In this document: positions 6,055 through 7,620 of the stretch, piece after piece
Numbering within the stretch: the stretch's first letter is position 1
Layout of the letters: every line of letters starts with the position of its first letter
Program-made: the position numbers and the translations under genes
The notes under the pieces: generated by a model
Told to the model about the DNA's origin: nothing
Databases searched by the model: none
What the model saw: only the letters and a program-made list of their open reading frames with translations
Source: Methylotenera sp.
GTDB taxonomy: Bacteria; Pseudomonadota; Gammaproteobacteria; Burkholderiales; Methylophilaceae
Direction of reading: 5' to 3'
Assembly: GCA_027310735.1 (NCBI GenBank)
Contig: DAIDAH010000133.1
Span: 1-7,620 of the forward strand
DNA length: 7,620 nt

Positions 6055-6735
6055 ATGCTGTTGCGCGTACCTCAAGTATTGAATGCCAATGAACTTAAGC
6101 AAATGCAGGCACTTATGGCGAAGGCAGAGTGGATTGATGGGAAAGTGACTGCAGGTACGCAATCGGCGCAGGTGAAACGTAATATTCAATTGCCGGAAAC
6201 TTCGGCCGATGCAGAGGCTGCGCGTCAGATTGTGCTTAAAGCCCTGAGTCGCAATGCGCTGTTTTTTTCGGCAGCATTACCTAAAAAAATCTATCCGCCA
6301 CTGTTTAATCAATATCGTGATGGCATGGACTTTGGGTCACATATTGATAATGCCGTCCGTACGCATGCTATTTCTGGTATGCATGTGCGGACTGATATTT
6401 CCTGTACATTATTTATAACAGATCCGGAAAGTTATGATGGCGGCGAGCTAGTCGTTGAGGATACTTATGGGCAGCAAATGGTCAAGCTGCCAGCAGGGGA
6501 TATGGTGATGTACCCCGGGACGAGTCTGCATCATGTTAGACCAGTCACCCGCGGTGCAAGGCTCGCCAGCTTTTTCTGGGTACAAAGTATGATCCGAGAT
6601 GATGTACAGAGAACGCTGCTGTTTGATATGGATGCGGCGATAGTCACTTTGCGCCAGCAAATGGGTGATACTGCGCCTGTTATTCGCCTAACTGGTAACT
6701 ATCACAACCTCATCCGCATGTGGGCAGACACTTAA
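6055..6735 (+). CDS. piuC: Fe(II)/2-oxoglutarate dioxygenase, PiuC/YbiX family (PKHD-type hydroxylase)
   Basis: This family is encoded beside Fiu/PiuA-type siderophore receptors in many proteobacteria (fiu-ybiX in E. coli, piuA-piuC in Pseudomonas). It is a cytoplasmic non-haem iron oxygenase thought to act on the imported siderophore, but its substrate is not established. The 226-residue protein is of family length. The iron ligands are His96 and Asp98 (FGSHIDNAVR) and His159 (GTSLHHVRPV); Arg169 in TRGARLASFFWVQS is placed to bind 2-oxoglutarate. Other family segments are PPLFNQYRDGMDF at 81-93, RTDISCTLFI at 112-121, YDGGELVVEDTYG at 127-139 and LPAGDMVMYPGTSLH at 145-159. The LTGNYHNLIRMWADT C-terminus is also typical. 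TTAGGA at 6041-6046 precedes the ATG by eight bases. It lies 54 bases after the receptor with no terminator between, so it is probably the last gene of the operon. Confidence 0.93.
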   Translation: MLLRVPQVLNANELKQMQALMAKAEWIDGKVTAGTQSAQVKRNIQLPETSADAEAARQIVLKALSRNALFFSAALPKKIYPPLFNQYRDGMDFGSHIDNAVRTHAISGMHVRTDISCTLFITDPESYDGGELVVEDTYGQQMVKLPAGDMVMYPGTSLHHVRPVTRGARLASFFWVQSMIRDDVQRTLLFDMDAAIVTLRQQMGDTAPVIRLTGNYHNLIRMWADT

Positions 6736-6895
6736 TTGATTGAGAGTATATTTACTTAGTCTATACCTAGTCGCCCGATGTATTATAAGCACGATGTGTA
6801 GAATGGGCGCTAGCCTGTGGCTTAGGCCTTAAAAAAATCATGCTTTTTTCTCTATGGGATTGTTCATTTTTCGATGAAAATACGCACTTAACATC

Positions 6896-6955
6896 ATGCT
6901 GGTGGTGAAGTGGATGAAGGAATATTGGCTGATTAAATCAGAAGCAATAGTGTGA
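6896..6955 (+). pseudogene. Possible 5' stub of an EVE-domain gene (or chance small ORF)
   Basis: A 19-codon reading frame, MLVVKWMKEYWLIKSEAIV, ends at a TGA just before the kinase start. From the second ATG (6914) it reads MKEYWLIKSE, and EVE-domain proteins characteristically begin with M-x-YWL(M/I)KSEP. The frame then stops after only four more codons and nothing EVE-like continues, so if real it is a leftover 5' end joined to the kinase region. The conserved proline after KSE is replaced by alanine. The match covers only seven residues and could be chance; it could also be a small leader ORF for the kinase. A purine-rich GGTGGTGAAG at 6901-6910 could act as a ribosome-binding site for the ATG at 6914. 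Confidence 0.2.
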
Positions 6956-6959
6956 TACG

Positions 6960-7620
6960 ATGAAATATGTGCTTAAAAATATGAGCCTGCGGGTTCGGCT
7001 TAATTTGTTGATAACGGCGCTATTGTTACTGTTTATGGTGGCTGTAGGTTATGTCATTATTAGCGGTACAAAGGCCTCGATTCAAGAGGGGGTTGAATCC
7101 GCGACACACGTGACTACGCAGTTATTGGATACCGTAATTATCAGTTCGGTACAAAATCCTGACTGGGGTTATACACATAATGTCTTGCGGCAGTTTTTGT
7201 TGTCACTTGGGCATGTGCGCAGCAATCAGATTAGGCTTTATAGTTTGAATGGCGTTTTGTTATATCAATCGCCTCCTTCAAAATTTCGTGTTGACGAGAA
7301 TCCCCCGCAATGGTTTATAGATATTCTTGATCCACATGAAGAGTCTGTTACGCGTTTAGTGCGGTTTGCTAAGTTGGAAATTATTCCTGATTCATTGGGC
7401 GCTATTCGCGAAGCATGGAGCAAAGTGAGTCGATTGTTCTGGCTGGGCCTGACATTTTTTATTTTACTGAATGTGATGGTGTATTGGATGTTAGGGCATT
7501 GGCTACGTCCGCTACAGCCTATGCTAAAAGCGATTAACCAGATGGAGCAGGGCGATTTAAGTGCGCGGCTACCAAGGTTTAATTTGCCGGAGTTTGAGCG
7601 TATTGGGCATAGCCTTAATC
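6960..7620 (+). CDS. Membrane sensor histidine kinase, LapD/MoxY-type N-terminus (partial)
   Basis: The visible 220 codons encode an inner-membrane sensor: a short cytoplasmic start (MSLRVRLNLLI), a transmembrane helix at about 14-35, a periplasmic domain at about 36-157, a second helix at about 158-178 and a HAMP-like linker (HWLRPLQPMLKAINQMEQGDLSARLPRFNLPEFERIGHSLN, 180-220). This architecture and the segments EIIPDSLGAIREAW and RPLQPM resemble the LapD/MoxY N-terminal sensor region found on histidine kinases such as MoxY, and on the c-di-GMP effector LapD. The catalytic part is beyond the right edge, so a histidine kinase is the likelier but not proven reading. The ATG at 6960 has a stop in frame four codons upstream and only a weak GAAG before it; an ATG at 6981 (residue 8) would begin at MSLRVRL, the usual family start, also with no good ribosome-binding site. 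It is separated from piuC by 224 bases and is probably a separate unit. Confidence 0.8.
   Translation, partial: MKYVLKNMSLRVRLNLLITALLLLFMVAVGYVIISGTKASIQEGVESATHVTTQLLDTVIISSVQNPDWGYTHNVLRQFLLSLGHVRSNQIRLYSLNGVLLYQSPPSKFRVDENPPQWFIDILDPHEESVTRLVRFAKLEIIPDSLGAIREAWSKVSRLFWLGLTFFILLNVMVYWMLGHWLRPLQPMLKAINQMEQGDLSARLPRFNLPEFERIGHSLN

Noticed and set aside
6772..6809. CGCCC / GGGCG inverted repeat after piuC, as a terminator or RNA
   Set aside because: Five-base stem with a loop of nearly 30 bases and no following T-run. A nearby CTAGCC-TGT-GGCTTAG stem is followed by A rather than T residues.
6831..6849. A-run and T-run (AAAAAAA...TTTTTT) after piuC, as a bidirectional terminator
   Set aside because: The possible stem is almost all A-T with no GC core, so it would be weak; no clear hairpin plus T-tract on either strand.

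Overview
The window looks like a chromosomal segment of a moderately AT-rich Gram-negative proteobacterium. The evidence is an outer-membrane TonB-dependent receptor with a signal peptide, a TonB/ExbB/ExbD energising complex, a Fur box, and a sensor kinase with an N-terminal region of the LapD/MoxY type. A betaproteobacterial methylotroph of the Methylophilaceae is a reasonable guess from gene content and base composition, but nothing here proves it.

Left end (1-1164, minus strand): a dihydroxyacetone kinase module. dhaL (nucleotide-binding subunit) comes first and dhaK (DHA-binding subunit) follows 39 bases later; dhaK runs off the left edge after 163 codons. No DhaM is visible, so the phosphate donor (PTS or ATP) cannot be decided.

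Divergent intergenic region (1165-1289): AT-rich, with several short dyads on the dhaL side. On the hemP side there is a near-consensus sigma-70 promoter (TTGACA, 17-base spacer, TATCAT) with a 17/19-match Fur box in its spacer and -10.

Centre (1290-6735, plus strand): an iron-acquisition cluster, hemP - tonB - exbB - exbD - TonB-dependent siderophore receptor - piuC/ybiX-type Fe(II)/2-oxoglutarate dioxygenase. ExbB, ExbD and TonB would couple the proton-motive force to the receptor, which imports a ferric (probably catecholate-type) siderophore. The dioxygenase is the usual partner of Fiu/PiuA-type receptors. The genes share a strand with gaps of 31, 89, -4, 134 and 54 bases, so one Fur-repressed transcript from the hemP promoter is likely; an extra promoter in the 134-base gap before the receptor is possible.

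Right end (6736-7620): a 224-base gap with no convincing terminator. It holds a tiny reading frame whose residues YWLIKSE resemble the start of EVE-domain proteins. Then comes the N-terminal 220 codons of a membrane sensor kinase (LapD/MoxY-type sensor region plus HAMP), cut by the right edge.

No RNA genes, CRISPR arrays, insertion sequences or long repeats were seen. The window is mostly well-understood housekeeping and iron-uptake content. The points of interest are the hemP promoter/start arrangement, the pairing of hemP with a siderophore rather than haem receptor, and the possible gene remnant before the kinase.
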